A stretch of 64,000 nt of DNA from Streptomyces sp. NBC_01217. Lineage in GTDB: Bacteria; Actinomycetota; Actinomycetes; Streptomycetales; Streptomycetaceae. Within the stretch, counting starts at the first letter, position 1. Every line of letters starts with the position of its first letter. The position numbers and the translations under genes are program-made. Shown in pieces: positions 15,573-24,294 of the stretch. A model generated the notes under the pieces. It was not told where the DNA came from and ran no database searches. It worked only from the letters and a program-made list of their open reading frames with translations. The DNA lies in the NCBI RefSeq assembly GCF_035994185.1, contig NZ_CP108538.1:8745501-8809500 (forward strand), written 5' to 3'.

Positions 15573-15848
15573 ACCGATCCCGCACAGCGCCCCAGGGTCG
15601 CGTTCGTCTTCCCCGGTCAGGGGTCCCAATGGATCGGCATGGGACGAGAACTGCTCGACAGCGAAATGGTCTTCGCCCGCGCCATGCAGGCATGCGACGC
15701 CGCGATCCGCGCCGAGACCGGGTGGTCCGTCATCGAACTCCTGGGAGACGGTCCCGAGGACCGCTTCGCCGAACTCGACGTCATCCAGCCCGCGCTGTGG
15801 GCGATGGAGATCGCCCTGGCGGAGGTGTGGCGCTCCTGGGGCGTGCTC
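15573..15848 (+). pseudogene. Fragment of a type I PKS acyltransferase domain
   Basis: In one frame: PRVAFVFPGQGSQWIGMGRE, AMQACDAAIRAETGWSVIEL and DVIQPALWAMEIALAEVWRS. This is the N-terminal roughly 90 residues of a modular PKS acyltransferase. The GHSxG active-site Ser that should follow WRSWGV is absent. No other PKS sequence is in the window, so the fragment came from elsewhere. Confidence 0.85.
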
Positions 15849-15859
15849 GGTCAGGCTGG

Positions 15860-16571
15860 CGCCGTCGCGACGAGCGCCGCGCGAGGCGTTGACCAGGAGG
15901 GTGGCCATGAGTGCGGCGTCGACGTCGTGGCCCATGGCATCGGTGACGGAAAGATGCAGGGTGTCGTGGTCGAGGGCGTAGTCGTAGGTGTCCCCGGCGG
16001 CGTCGTCGGCCGGGACCAGGCATGCGGCGAGCACGAACTGTGCGGCTTCGCAGGAGGGCGCGTCGGGCAGGAGCTGGTGCTGGATCTCGGCGGCCAGGCT
16101 GAGAGGGGTAGCGCGCTGACCCCACCGGTAGAGGTCGGTGAAGCGGCGGTCGGTGACGATGATGTACGCCAGCGCGTGCGCGGCCTCGCCAACCTCGTCC
16201 AGGATCTCCTGGCTGATGTGCGGCAGGGACAACTCCAGGACGCCGATGGTGTCACCGCGGTTGGTCACCGGGGCGAACACCCGCTTTCCGTACCCGGCGT
16301 CGGGGGCCTGCACCAGCTCCTGGGTGCGCAGCACCTGGTCGTAGACGCTGCCGGCCAGCTGGATCTGATCGACGTCGAGGCCGGCCCGCGGGGCGATACC
16401 CTCGTCGACCCGCACCATCTGCCGGCCAGCGACGCCGACGAACAGGAACGACACCGCCCGCGCGTCGAACCGGTCGCGTAGATTGCGCGCCACCACAGCG
16501 AGAGATGCCCCCGGTGCCGCGTCCTCCGCAGCGGCGAGCACCTCGGCCAGCCCGAACGGGTCACCAAGCAT
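15860..16571 (-). pseudogene. GAF / SpoIIE (PP2C-type) phosphatase, C-terminally truncated
   Basis: The start MLGDPFGLAE at 16571 has a GGAGG site. A GAF-like sensor region (residues about 10-150, DAGYGKRVFAPVTNRGDTIG) leads into a SpoIIE domain (LAAEIQHQLLPDAPS, ACLVPADDAAGDTYDY, LSVTDAMGHDVDAALMAT). The sequence departs from the family near residue 237, where the strand-opposed PKS fragment begins. The frame continues to 15117 only by chance through that foreign DNA. The family dephosphorylates anti-sigma-factor antagonists; this copy lacks the C-terminal half of the catalytic domain. Confidence 0.8.
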
Positions 16572-16905
16572 CCTTGCCTCCGCTCATGCGAATGTCCCAG
16601 CCTGACCGCGGGCACTGCCCGCATTCGATCTCACACCGGTTCCACCTCGGCGGCGGGCAGGCACGCCCAGTCCCTCGCATAAATGACCAGTTGCGAGAGT
16701 TCTGCGAACACCCCGGAGCCGATCGTGAATCCGCAGGTCGTCGTTTGCGGAGGTCCTCTCAAAACCGGTGAGTTGTGCGAGGCGGTTCTGAGACACTGCC
16801 GGGGTGGATCTGACGCCCGATGTCGATTTCCGTAGTCGTCTGCACTGATATCCGAAGCCCCCTGCATTCAGCATGAGCTGAGGGAGTCGGATGGCGATGG
16901 TGCTT
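16572..16905. other. Intergenic, possible short coding remnant
   Basis: On the minus strand about 16625-16740 reads TIGSGVFAELSQLVIYARDW before a stop. It looks protein-like but matches no family I recognise. Otherwise nothing is seen. Confidence 0.3.
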
Positions 16906-17466
16906 CTACGGCGTATCGAGTTCGTTGAGGATCTCGATGTAGTAGCGGCGTCGGCCTGCCAGATGTTCGGTGACCGCTTCCTCGGAGGGTTCGGGGATCT
17001 CGTGGAGGTGCTCAAGGAGATTGCTCCGCTGCGGGTGGTCAGAGGCGCCGACGTACTCGATCGCGCGGGCGGTCCCGGCGGCGAACAGCAGGGTGTGCGG
17101 CTGGAAGCCGCCCCAGGTGTCGAAGCTTCTGGCGATTGCCTCCCAGAGGAGCCAGATGTCCTGGACGCGGCGGTGCTCAGCAACCAAGAGGGCGGCGATC
17201 TCGATGCTGTGACTGAAACCCCAAGCGTGTCCATGCCATCGTGTCTCTTGGGTCAGCAAGAACCGTGCGAAGTCGACGTCGACCAGTCCAGGAAGGCGGA
17301 CCAGGTCTTCAAGGAGCTGCTGACGGTCCTTCCACCTCAGATCGACGGGCAGGCCATCCGCGTCATGTTGCCCTTCGAACTCCAGAAGCTTCCAGAGCTC
17401 AGGATCGTCCAGCCACCAGGTAAGTTCGGGAACGCGGCCCGGATCATCCTGCTTTCGGACGCTCAC
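16906..17466 (-). CDS. Hypothetical protein coupled to a serine resolvase
   Basis: A 186-residue protein. The GTG start (17466) overlaps the resolvase stop as GTGA, a strong sign of translational coupling. Visible sequence: [20 protein letters not shown] near the N-terminus, a Trp-rich middle ([40 protein letters not shown]) and a C-terminal helical ERRR/YYIEI segment. No domain was recognised. The arrangement suggests it acts with, or moves with, the recombinase. Codon use matches genuine coding sequence in this region. Confidence 0.6.
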   Translation of the reverse strand: MSVRKQDDPGRVPELTWWLDDPELWKLLEFEGQHDADGLPVDLRWKDRQQLLEDLVRLPGLVDVDFARFLLTQETRWHGHAWGFSHSIEIAALLVAEHRRVQDIWLLWEAIARSFDTWGGFQPHTLLFAAGTARAIEYVGASDHPQRSNLLEHLHEIPEPSEEAVTEHLAGRRRYYIEILNELDTP

Positions 17467-18089
17467 GCCGGCATGTCGCTTTCGGTTTCCCCGGTGGCGG
17501 TTGCCAGATAGCGGTGCAGCGAGGTCTTGGGGATCCTGGTCTTCGCGGCGATCTGCCCGAGGGACTCGCCTCGGGCTTTCAGTAGCCGTGCGTACTCGAT
17601 CTTGTCTTCGGGGTGGGCGACGGGGCGGCCGATGTGGCGGCCGGCGGCTTCGGCGACGGCGCGGGCGTGGGCGGCGCGTTCTGCGGTGAAGGTGCGTTCC
17701 ATCTCGGCGAAGAGGGCCAGCAGGAGGAAGGCGATGCGGCCCATGCCTTCGTCGGCGGTGTTGATCGGCAGCGGGTCGGCCAGGGAGCGCACGCCGATGT
17801 TCTTCTCGCCCAGGTCGTGGACGAGGTTGAGGACTTCGCGTAGGTTCCGGCCGAGCCTGTCGAGGGTGTACACGACGATGGTGTCCCCGGGGCGGGCGTA
17901 GGCGAGCAGGTCGGCCAGGCCGGGGCGGTCGACGGTGGCGCCGCTCTTCTTGTCGACGTAGGTCTGTCCGTCGGGGATGCCCGCGGCGTTCAGTGCGTCG
18001 AGTTGGCGTTCCAGGCTCTGTTTGGTGGTGGAGCCCCGGGCGTAGGCGAGTTCGAGCCCGCCCGCGGGGTGGCGGTTGTCGGTTCCCAT
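17463..18089 (-). CDS. Serine recombinase (resolvase/invertase family), 208 aa
   Basis: The N-terminal catalytic domain has the nucleophilic Ser in [37 protein letters not shown] and [18 protein letters not shown]. The arginine-rich segment [16 protein letters not shown] follows, and a C-terminal Hin-type helix-turn-helix ([20 protein letters not shown]). The length fits small resolvases or invertases rather than large serine integrases. The motif normally reads YARVS; here Gly precedes the Ser, which may not impair it. Start [10 protein letters not shown] at 18089. The downstream unknown gene overlaps by GTGA. No transposase for a Tn3-type element is next to it. Confidence 0.88.
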   Translation of the reverse strand: MGTDNRHPAGGLELAYARGSTTKQSLERQLDALNAAGIPDGQTYVDKKSGATVDRPGLADLLAYARPGDTIVVYTLDRLGRNLREVLNLVHDLGEKNIGVRSLADPLPINTADEGMGRIAFLLLALFAEMERTFTAERAAHARAVAEAAGRHIGRPVAHPEDKIEYARLLKARGESLGQIAAKTRIPKTSLHRYLATATGETESDMPA

Positions 18090-18151
18090 GGCCGGACCGT
18101 ACCGGAAGTCGGCTCCGTACGGGAGTTCCGGAACATCTTTTGTGGAACGAC

Positions 18152-18499
18152 TTATGGAACGGGAGCTGTGGCGATCTGCCCAGAATGTACGTCTCCTGAC
18201 GGGCCGAGCTTGGCGAGTGTCTCGCCGTTCTTCCGGCGGCGGACGAGGCTGTCCAGGACGCTGCAGTCCAGTGGGACGCCACGGCTTCCGGGACACAGGG
18301 GAACCCCGGTCATGGCCAGCCAGTAGTTGATCGTGCCGGCCGGAACGCCGTAGGTGTCGCCGAGGTCGGCGCACTCCAGCCCGGCCAGGTAGCCGGCAGC
18401 AATCTCGCGCAGCGGGAGGCTGTCTGTAAGCAGTTCTGTGGGCTCCACCCTGGCAACGAAAAGTGGCTCCACTGACGTAAGAAGTTGATCTGGCTCCAC
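18152..18499 (-). CDS. Possible small HTH protein
   Basis: A 115-codon frame upstream of the resolvase, same strand. The middle reads [20 protein letters not shown] followed by [13 protein letters not shown], compatible with a helix-turn-helix, and then [18 protein letters not shown]. No family match was recognised. It overlaps the nearby nucleotidyltransferase promoter region but not its coding sequence. May be a remnant. Confidence 0.35.
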   Translation of the reverse strand: MEPDQLLTSVEPLFVARVEPTELLTDSLPLREIAAGYLAGLECADLGDTYGVPAGTINYWLAMTGVPLCPGSRGVPLDCSVLDSLVRRRKNGETLAKLGPSGDVHSGQIATAPVP

Positions 18500-18541
18500 T
18501 CGCTTTGGGGGCGGTTGCGGTGTACTAACGTGCCCAGGGTG

Positions 18542-19033
18542 ATGACGGCTGATGATGTGTTATCCGTACTGGAACGGCTGCAGCAGGCAGGCCTTGCCGC
18601 CTGGATCGGTGGCGGGTGGGGCATCGACGCACTGATCGGTGAGCAGACCCGCGAGCATCGTGATCTCGATCTGATGTTCCGGGATGATCACGAAGCCGAT
18701 GTTGTCGAGCTCCTGAATGACGCGGGATTCGTAGAGACCTTGGACTGGCGGCCCGTGCGGTTCGTAGTCACGGCCTTGGACGGACGAGAGATCGATCTTC
18801 ATCCTCTGGCCTTTGCGCCGGACGGTTCGGCGGTGCAGGCATCAACCGATGCGGAACATCCATTTGTCTATCCGGCCTCGTGCTTTGTGACCGGCACGAT
18901 CGGGGGCTTGGTAGTTGCGTGTCTGTCAGCCGAACAGCAGGCCTACTTCCATCAGGGTTACGAGCCGGCCGACCGCGACCGTCATGACATGGCTCGGCTC
19001 CGCGAGACCTTCGGGATTTCCACTCACTTCTGA
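18542..19033 (+). CDS. Nucleotidyltransferase resembling LinA/ANT(2'')-type antibiotic-modifying enzymes
   Basis: A 163-residue protein with the small nucleotidyltransferase fold: GLAAWIGGGWGIDALIGEQT, then REHRDLDLMFRDDH with the paired catalytic Asp residues, then the later strand DGREIDLHPLAF. GGWGIDAL...REHxDLDL is the signature of lincosamide and aminoglycoside 2''-nucleotidyltransferases, which adenylylate the drug. The substrate here cannot be told from sequence, and many chromosomal homologues have no known role. Start MTADDVLSVL at 18542. It stands alone among mobile fragments. Confidence 0.8.
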   Translation: MTADDVLSVLERLQQAGLAAWIGGGWGIDALIGEQTREHRDLDLMFRDDHEADVVELLNDAGFVETLDWRPVRFVVTALDGREIDLHPLAFAPDGSAVQASTDAEHPFVYPASCFVTGTIGGLVVACLSAEQQAYFHQGYEPADRDRHDMARLRETFGISTHF

Positions 19034-19128
19034 AACAACGCGCGGCCGGCAATGAGGCGTCGACGTGCCCACGTTGGAGTGAATGCGCTGGGCCGTCCGC
19101 CTGTTCACGTCAGGGTGTCTCCCGTCGA

Positions 19129-19174
19129 TCACGGTCATGTCGGGACGTGGTAGTTGGTCACGGTCATGTCGGGA
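19129..19174 (+). repeat. IS21 terminal direct repeats
   Basis: The 17-base sequence TCACGGTCATGTCGGGA occurs at 19129-19145 and again at 19158-19174, a 29-bp period, just before the istA start. Multiple end-proximal repeats of this kind are the transposase-binding sites of IS21 elements. Confidence 0.7.
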
Positions 19175-19181
19175 GGCCGGG

Positions 19182-19497
19182 GTGGTTTCGTCGCGTGTTG
19201 AGCTGTTCGCGAATATCCGTTGGGACAAGTGTCTTGATCCGGATCTGTCCCAGCGTGTGCTCGCGGAGAAGTACGGCGTTCACCGCCGGACGGTCCGGCA
19301 GGCGCTGAGTTCGGCAGTGCCGCCGCCGCGGAAGGTGCCCAGACCCCGGGGGACGGTCCTGGACCCGGCCAAGGACTGGATCGACGCGATGCTGCTGGAG
19401 GACCTGAGCGCGCCGCGCAAGCAGAGGCACACCGCTCGGCGGATCCACCAACGCCTCTTCACGGAATACGACTTCGACGCCGCTTCGTACTCAACAG
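19182..19497 (+). pseudogene. istA: IS21 istA transposase, 5' fragment
   Basis: GTG start at 19182. N-terminal IstA sequence: RVLAEKYGVHRRTVRQALSS (HTH), PPPRKVPRPRGTVLDPAKDW, APRKQRHTARRIHQRL. The sequence breaks after SYSTV where an ISAs1 fragment lies on the other strand. Matching IstA sequence resumes at about 20150. Confidence 0.82.
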
Positions 19498-20028
19498 TCT
19501 GCGCGCGATCGCCCGCCGCCTGGACCGCACGGGCTCGGCGCGGGTGGCCGTGCGATGGGCCCGGCGCTGTTCGCGCTCGGTTCCCCCGTCGGGCATCACC
19601 GGATCCGGCTGACGGGGCTGCGTGGACAGCAGGGGCCGGAGGTAGTCGTAGCCGGCCGCGCTGATCTCGCCGGGATCCAGACGCCCCAGGACGCTGCGCA
19701 GGGTCTTCTCGCTCGGGACTCGGTAGCGGCCCAGCAACGGGTGACAGGGCAGGCCGAAGGCGGCGAGCTCATGCGGCGTCGCACGACGGCACCACTCCGC
19801 CGCCGCGGTGATCGAGTCGTGGCCCGCCGCCGTCATCGCGCACACCACCAGGGCCAGCAGCGAGGAGAGCCGGTAACGCACTCCGCAAGCCCCTCGCGGG
19901 TCGGTGACCGACTCGAACTCGGCGACCAGACAACGGACTTGCCCCTGAGCGGCAGCGTCACCGAGGGCCTCCAGGCGGGGTGCGTGAGGCGCGGGAACAG
20001 CGACAGGAGATGATGGAGGGACGAACAC
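19498..20028 (-). pseudogene. ISAs1-family transposase, N-terminal fragment
   Basis: From 20028 the minus strand reads VAEFESVTDPRGACGVRYRL, SLLALVVCAMTAAGHDSITA, LRSVLGRLDPGEISAAGYDY and PVMPDGGTEREQRRAHRTAT, the N-terminal domain of ISAs1/H-repeat transposases. The catalytic C-terminal part is missing at the junction with IS21 near 19498. It interrupts istA. Confidence 0.78.
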
Positions 20029-20083
20029 GGCACCTTCGTGGATCTTGAAGCGTAGAGAACTCCATGATCCACAGGTGCCGTGT
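20026..20083. repeat. Facing inverted repeats of an ISAs1-type end
   Basis: GAACACGGCACCTTCGTGGA (from 20026) and its near reverse complement ending GGTGCCGTGTTC (20064-20083) face each other across about 16 bp. This is probably a terminal repeat of the ISAs1 element lying against a second copy, left by a rearrangement. Confidence 0.55.
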
Positions 20084-20149
20084 TCACCTGCTTCCGGGGC
20101 CCGCTGCCGCGATCAACCACTCCAACCCGGGACGAGCCGGGCACACGCC

Positions 20150-20945
20150 GGGGCCCTGGCCAACACGGCACATCCGTTACGACAACCTCAAACCGGCCGT
20201 CAACCGGGTCTGCACCGGCCGCAGCCGGGTGGAGTCAGAACGGTGGGTGGCTTTCCGGGCGCATTACGGATTCGACGCGTTCTACTGCATCCCCGGCCAG
20301 GAAGGCGCCCATGAAAAGGGCGGCGTTGAGCACGAAGCGGCCGGTACCGGCGCACGCACCTGGTGCCCGTCCCCGAGGTGGACTCGCTGGAGGAGCTGAA
20401 CGAGAGGATCGCCGAGATCGATGCCGCCGAGGACAACCGAATCCTGCACGGCAGGCTCACCACGGTCGGCTTCAACTTCGCTGCCGAGTCTGAGACGTTG
20501 GCACCCCTGCCGTTCGAGGCATTCGAATGCGGGATCACCCTGACACCGAAGGCCGACCGGACCAGCCGGATCACAGTCCGCCAGTGCCATTACTCGGTAC
20601 CGGCCCGCTTCATCGGCCAGAGCGTGCGCGTGCTGCTGCTGCGGGGCAACGAACTGCTGGTCTTCGACCGGCGGGAGGTCGTGGCCCTCCATCCGCGGCT
20701 GACCAAACGCCACGACTACCGTGACGAACTCGACCACTACCTGGAAATTCTCCTGGTCAAACCCGGGGCGATGGCCGGATCAACTGCTCTGGCCGCTGTC
20801 CGGCAGAGCGGTGCCTTCACCGAAGCCCACGAAGCCTTCTGGTCCGCTGCCCGGCAGGCACACGGCGACGCGGCGGGCACCCGAGTGCTGATCGAGGTCC
20901 TGCTCCTGCACCGGCGCATGCCCGCTGAGACCGTCCAGCTGGGAC
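20150..20945 (+). pseudogene. istA: IS21 istA transposase, 3' fragment, frameshifted
   Basis: Resumes with RHIRYDNLKPAVNRVCTG, VAFRAHYGFDAFYCIPGQEG and AHEKGGVE. After a frameshift near 20330 it continues as VPVPEVDSLEELNERIAEID, LTPKADRTSRITVRQCHYSV, KRHDYRDELDHYLEILLVKP and IEVLLLHRRMPAETVQLGL. It ends abruptly at about 20945 against a glyoxalase fragment. The istB helper gene is absent. Confidence 0.82.
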
Positions 20946-21228
20946 TGCCGACCAGGACGTTCTGCTCGGCTTTTATACGAAATTGTTCGGCGCTGAGGAG
21001 ATCTTCCGGGCACCGGCGGAAGGCCCGGCCTTCTACCTCGGCTTGCGCATCGGCGACACCGACTTCGGGCTGGTGGCCAAGGAGAACCCGGGGACTGGGG
21101 CGGCGTCGCGGATCCTGCTCAGCATCGGTGTCGACGACGTCGACGAGACGCTCGGCCGGGTGGAGGCGCTGGGCGGCTCGGTCCGCGGCGGCCCCAACGA
21201 CATGCCGTGGGGACAGCACTGCGCCCAC
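20946..21228 (+). pseudogene. VOC (glyoxalase-like) gene fragment
   Basis: In frame from the junction: DVLLGFYTKLFGAEEIFR, FYLGLRIGDTDFGLVAKENP, SRILLSIGVDDVDETLGRVE and GGSVRGGPNDMPWGQHCAHI. This is the core of a single VOC domain lacking its first strand and the end (expected DPDGN). Both ends are abrupt. Confidence 0.7.
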
Positions 21229-21590
21229 ATCTCCGGTTCGGGGTCGGGCTGCTCGGGGTACGGCCGCAGGGCGGTGAGTCCGAGTTCGCTCTCTTCCCGC
21301 TCCTGGCGGGTTCGACCGAGCCGGAACACGTAGCGGTGCGCGCTGCGGTGCCGGAGGTTGCGGGCGCCGACCGCGACCAGGGCGTGACGCAGCCGCACGG
21401 CGGGGTCGCAGCCGGGCCGCAGCCGCGGAGCTCCGAGCGCCACGAGCTGCGCGGCGGCGTACTCGTGGCCCTGCTCCCGGCGACGGATCTTCTGAGCCGT
21501 CCGGCCGGTAGCGCGCGAGTTTCAGGAATCTGGGCAGCCCTTGGCCGCGAACCTGCGCGCAAGTCGCGGTTTCGCTGTCTTGCCGGAACG
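21229..21590 (-). other. Coding-like remnant of unknown family
   Basis: The minus strand reads LVALGAPRLRPGCDPAVRLR, RHALVAVGARNLRHRSAHRY and EESELGLTALRPYPEQPDPE, apparently continued upstream in a second frame by GQGLPRFLKLARYRPDG. This looks like decayed protein sequence cut by the glyoxalase fragment; I do not recognise it. Confidence 0.3.
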
Positions 21591-21601
21591 GGTTTCGGAG
21601 C

Positions 21602-22252
21602 CTACGGCTGCGCTTCGCGGCCGGCCTGGGCGCGATTCGGCTGGCGGTCCCCGCGGCCAACGGCCGGAGGGGTGCGCAGCCGTAGGCGCTCGCCCTGGGG
21701 CCCGAACATAATCAGGTACTCAACAGGCCCGCCGGAGCCGGCGTTCACCACCCCATGCGGGGTGCGGGTGTCGAACTCGGCAACGTCCCCGGCAGTCAGG
21801 ACGAGGTCTTGGTCGCCGAGCGCGAGCCACAGCCGCCCGTACAGGACGCACAGCCACTCGTAGCCCTCGTGGGAGACCTGCCGCGGCCGTGCGGGCCGAC
21901 CCTCGACAGCGGGCAGGACGTGCTTGTGGGCGTGCAGGCCGCCGACGTACCGGGTCAACGGCAGCACCGCCTTGTCATCCCCGAAGCTCAGCGGCGCCGT
22001 AGCGCGCGGCTCGGCCGCGGGGGCGGGCGCGGTGCCGGCCAGTTCGTCCAGGGAGACGCCGTACTCCTTCGACAGCTGCAGCAGCACCTCCAGGGTGGGC
22101 TTGCGCCGGCCGGTCTCGATCCGGGACAGCGTGCTGGTCGAGATGCCGGTCGCGCAGCTGACACCGGCGAGCGTCGCACTGCGGTGCTCGCGCGCGGCCC
22201 GCAACCGGGGCCCCATCGCGGCCAGCGTGCCGTCCACGTCTTCGACTGCCAC
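21602..22252 (-). CDS. XRE-family regulator with C-terminal cupin domain
   Basis: A 216-residue protein. The N-terminal HTH (residues about 14-68) reads LRAAREHRSATLAGVSCATG, STSTLSRIETGRRKPTLEVL, EYGVSLDELAG. The C-terminal cupin (about 110-195) reads YEWLCVLYGRLWLALGDQDL, GDVAEFDTRTPHGVVNAG. This architecture is a common one-component repressor whose cupin senses a small molecule. The GTG start at 22252 has GGAG upstream. It is divergent from the epoxide hydrolase gene across 141 bp, which suggests that it controls that gene and itself. Confidence 0.9.
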   Translation of the reverse strand: MAVEDVDGTLAAMGPRLRAAREHRSATLAGVSCATGISTSTLSRIETGRRKPTLEVLLQLSKEYGVSLDELAGTAPAPAAEPRATAPLSFGDDKAVLPLTRYVGGLHAHKHVLPAVEGRPARPRQVSHEGYEWLCVLYGRLWLALGDQDLVLTAGDVAEFDTRTPHGVVNAGSGGPVEYLIMFGPQGERLRLRTPPAVGRGDRQPNRAQAGREAQP

Positions 22253-22393
22253 CTTTCCCGCTCCTTCTTTCCGTGCCGCTCCACCGCTCTGTCCTGCGAG
22301 TTTGCCAGAAGGGCAAGGCTGATCGCGTCGGGCGGGTGCCGTGCCGCATGATCGATGGGCAGCCGCGTCCGCCCGCGAATCGAGGAGAAGCCC
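22253..22393. promoter_or_regulatory. Divergent promoter region between XRE regulator and epoxide hydrolase
   Basis: 141 bp between two start codons that face apart; both promoters and the regulator's site should lie here. No clear palindrome could be assigned. Confidence 0.5.
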
Positions 22394-23383
22394 ATGCAGC
22401 CCGAGCCGACCGCCGAGCTCCGCCACCGCACCGTCGAGGCCCCGGCCGGGCGCCTGCACCTGGTCGAGCAGGGCACCGGCCCGCTGGTTTTGCTCGTCCA
22501 CGGCTTCCCCGAGTCCTGGTACTCCTGGCGCCGCCAGCTCCCGGCCCTCGCTGCGGCCGACTACCGGGCGGTGGCGATCGACGTGCGCGGCTACGGCCGT
22601 TCCTCCAAGCCGGAGGCGACCGAGGCCTACCGGATGCTCGACCTGGTGGAGGACAACGTTGCCGTCGTGCGTGCCCTCGGAGAGGAGAGCGCGGTGGTGG
22701 TCGGCCATGACTGGGGCGCCAACATTGCCTCCGCCTCGGCCCTGCTCCGCCCCGAGGTCTTCCGTGCCGTCGGCCTGCTGAGCGTCCCCTACGCACCGCC
22801 CGGCGGCCCGCGCCCGACCGACATCTTCGGCCGGATCGGCGGCCCCGAGCAGGAGCTCTACGTCTCCTACTTCCAGAAGCCCGGCCGCGCCGAGGCGGAG
22901 ATCGAGCCCGACGTCCGGGGCTGGCTCGCGGGCTTCTACGCGGCCCTGTCCGCCGACACCATGCCCGCCCAGGGCGAGCCAGACCCCCACTTCGTTGCCC
23001 GCGCCGGCGGCCGACTGCGCGACCGCTTCCCCACGGGGGTCCTCCCGGCCTGGCTGAGCAAGGACGACCTCGACGTCTACGCCGGGGAGTTCGAGCGCAC
23101 CGGCCTGACCGGCGCTCTCAACCGCTACCGCAACATGGACCGCGACTGGGAAGAACTCGCCCCGCACCGCGGAGCCCCGATCAAGCAGCCGTCCCTGTTC
23201 ATCGGCGGCGCCCTGGACGCCTCCACCACCTGGATGTCCGACGCCATCGACGCCTACCCCACCACCCTCCCCGGCCTGTCGGCCTCCCACCTCCTGGACG
23301 CCTGCGGCCACTGGATCCAGCAGGAGCGCCCCGACGAGGTCAACCGCCTGCTGACCGACTGGCTCGCCACCCTCCAGGGCTGA
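22394..23383 (+). CDS. Alpha/beta hydrolase, epoxide hydrolase type
   Basis: A 329-residue protein. The oxyanion motif HGFPESWYSWRRQ and the nucleophile elbow VVVGHDWGANIASA, where an Asp replaces the usual Ser, mark it as epoxide-hydrolase/haloalkane-dehalogenase-like. The C-terminal ACGHWIQQERPDEV supplies the catalytic His. The HGFPE form and the large cap region favour epoxide hydrolase. Start MQPEPTAELR at 22394 with GAGGAGA 8 bases upstream. It probably acts in the cytosol on a xenobiotic or secondary-metabolite epoxide; the substrate is unknown. Regulated, by inference, by the divergent XRE-cupin protein. Confidence 0.9.
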   Translation: MQPEPTAELRHRTVEAPAGRLHLVEQGTGPLVLLVHGFPESWYSWRRQLPALAAADYRAVAIDVRGYGRSSKPEATEAYRMLDLVEDNVAVVRALGEESAVVVGHDWGANIASASALLRPEVFRAVGLLSVPYAPPGGPRPTDIFGRIGGPEQELYVSYFQKPGRAEAEIEPDVRGWLAGFYAALSADTMPAQGEPDPHFVARAGGRLRDRFPTGVLPAWLSKDDLDVYAGEFERTGLTGALNRYRNMDRDWEELAPHRGAPIKQPSLFIGGALDASTTWMSDAIDAYPTTLPGLSASHLLDACGHWIQQERPDEVNRLLTDWLATLQG

Positions 23384-23393
23384 ACCAGGCAGG

Positions 23394-23690
23394 CTACCTG
23401 GGCAGCTTGGCGGTTCGTTCGGGGTGGGCGGCGGTGACGTAGCGCATGGCGGCCTGCTCGGTGATGCCGAACAGCCGCATCAGCCTGAGCGGGTCGGCGC
23501 TGTCCGCTGCTTCGTTGAGGATGCCGTCCTGTCTCAGGCCGCTCAGTGTCAGCCCGCGGGGAAGGCCTCCGCTCAGGGTGCCGATGCTGACGGCCGGGTG
23601 GTCGGGGTCGACCGCGCTCTTCTGGCTGACCAGCAGGTGGGGGTGGCCGGGGTGGGCAGCAACTGGCTGCGGTCTCCCGGGTTCTGCCGT
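23394..23690 (-). pseudogene. C-terminal relic of a site-specific integrase-like protein
   Basis: In one minus frame: HPHLLVSQKSAVDPDHPAVS, LTLSGLRQDGILNEAADSAD and PLRLMRLFGITEQAAMRYVT, ending HPERTAKLPR. This is the tail of a tyrosine-recombinase-like protein common in Streptomyces. The catalytic parts further upstream are gone or out of frame. Confidence 0.6.
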
Positions 23691-23844
23691 GGCAGGCCTG
23701 GCGGCTGGTCGGCCGGCTCACGACGAGGTCCCGCGCCGCCTGCGGCTCATGGCTGCCTTCCCGGCAGTCGTCAGCGGCAGGGTCCCGCCGGTTCGGCCTG
23801 CGGGGGGCGGCGGCGCGGGGCTCGCGGCCGGATGCTGTACCGGA

Positions 23845-24294
23845 TCAGCGGATTTCGGTGACTCGGTGTTCCCTCAGGGCGGCGCAGTTGGAGTTCTCCA
23901 CCGACACGTACACGTTGTCGATGTTGCCGCCCCAGCTCACGCAGTAGCCCCTGCCGTAGACGTAGGCCGGTCCTGCGTACGACGTGAAGTTCCCGTAGTC
24001 GCCGGCCCACTCGTCGGTGGCGGGGACGTAGATGTATGTGGACATGTTCTTGGCGGTGCCCGGGTTGTTGCGGATGGTCGCGACGCAGTTCTTGCCGTTT
24101 GTGGAGTTGTACGTCAGGTAGACGGTGCCCAGCGAGCCGACGGGCACCGAGTTGACGGTTTTGTAGGCGCTGCCGCAGACGGTGCGCGGTGTGACGTTGG
24201 GTGCGGCGGAGGCGGTCGTGCTGAGCGCGGTCGTGGCGCCCACTGCCAGTGCGGTCAACGCCCCGGCAGCTGCGATATTGCGCGTGATTCTCAC
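23845..24294 (-). CDS. Secreted protein related to spore-associated protein A
   Basis: A 149-residue protein. The GTG start (24294) is preceded by AGGGGGAAA. A signal peptide (RITRNIAAAGALTALAVGAT, cleavage expected after TASA) is followed by a mature domain with VCGSAYKTVNSVPVG, GTVYLTYNSTNGKNCVATIR, NNPGTAKN, YAGPAYVYGRGYCVSWGG. The NGKNC...RNNPGT pattern matches SapA-type spore-associated proteins of Streptomyces. Four cysteines in the mature region could form two disulfides. Role unknown; members are found in the spore coat fraction. It ends with a charged tail, EHRVTEIR. Confidence 0.8.
   Translation of the reverse strand: MRITRNIAAAGALTALAVGATTALSTTASAAPNVTPRTVCGSAYKTVNSVPVGSLGTVYLTYNSTNGKNCVATIRNNPGTAKNMSTYIYVPATDEWAGDYGNFTSYAGPAYVYGRGYCVSWGGNIDNVYVSVENSNCAALREHRVTEIR

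Noticed and set aside
15117..16571. A single 484-codon frame spanning the SpoIIE fragment and the PKS fragment
   Set aside because: Only the first roughly 237 residues match the phosphatase family; the rest is the antisense of PKS and transposase sequence.
21602..23311. 569-codon frame extending the XRE regulator upstream across the epoxide hydrolase gene
   Set aside because: The upstream part is antisense to the hydrolase; GTG 22252 with an RBS starts the HTH domain properly.
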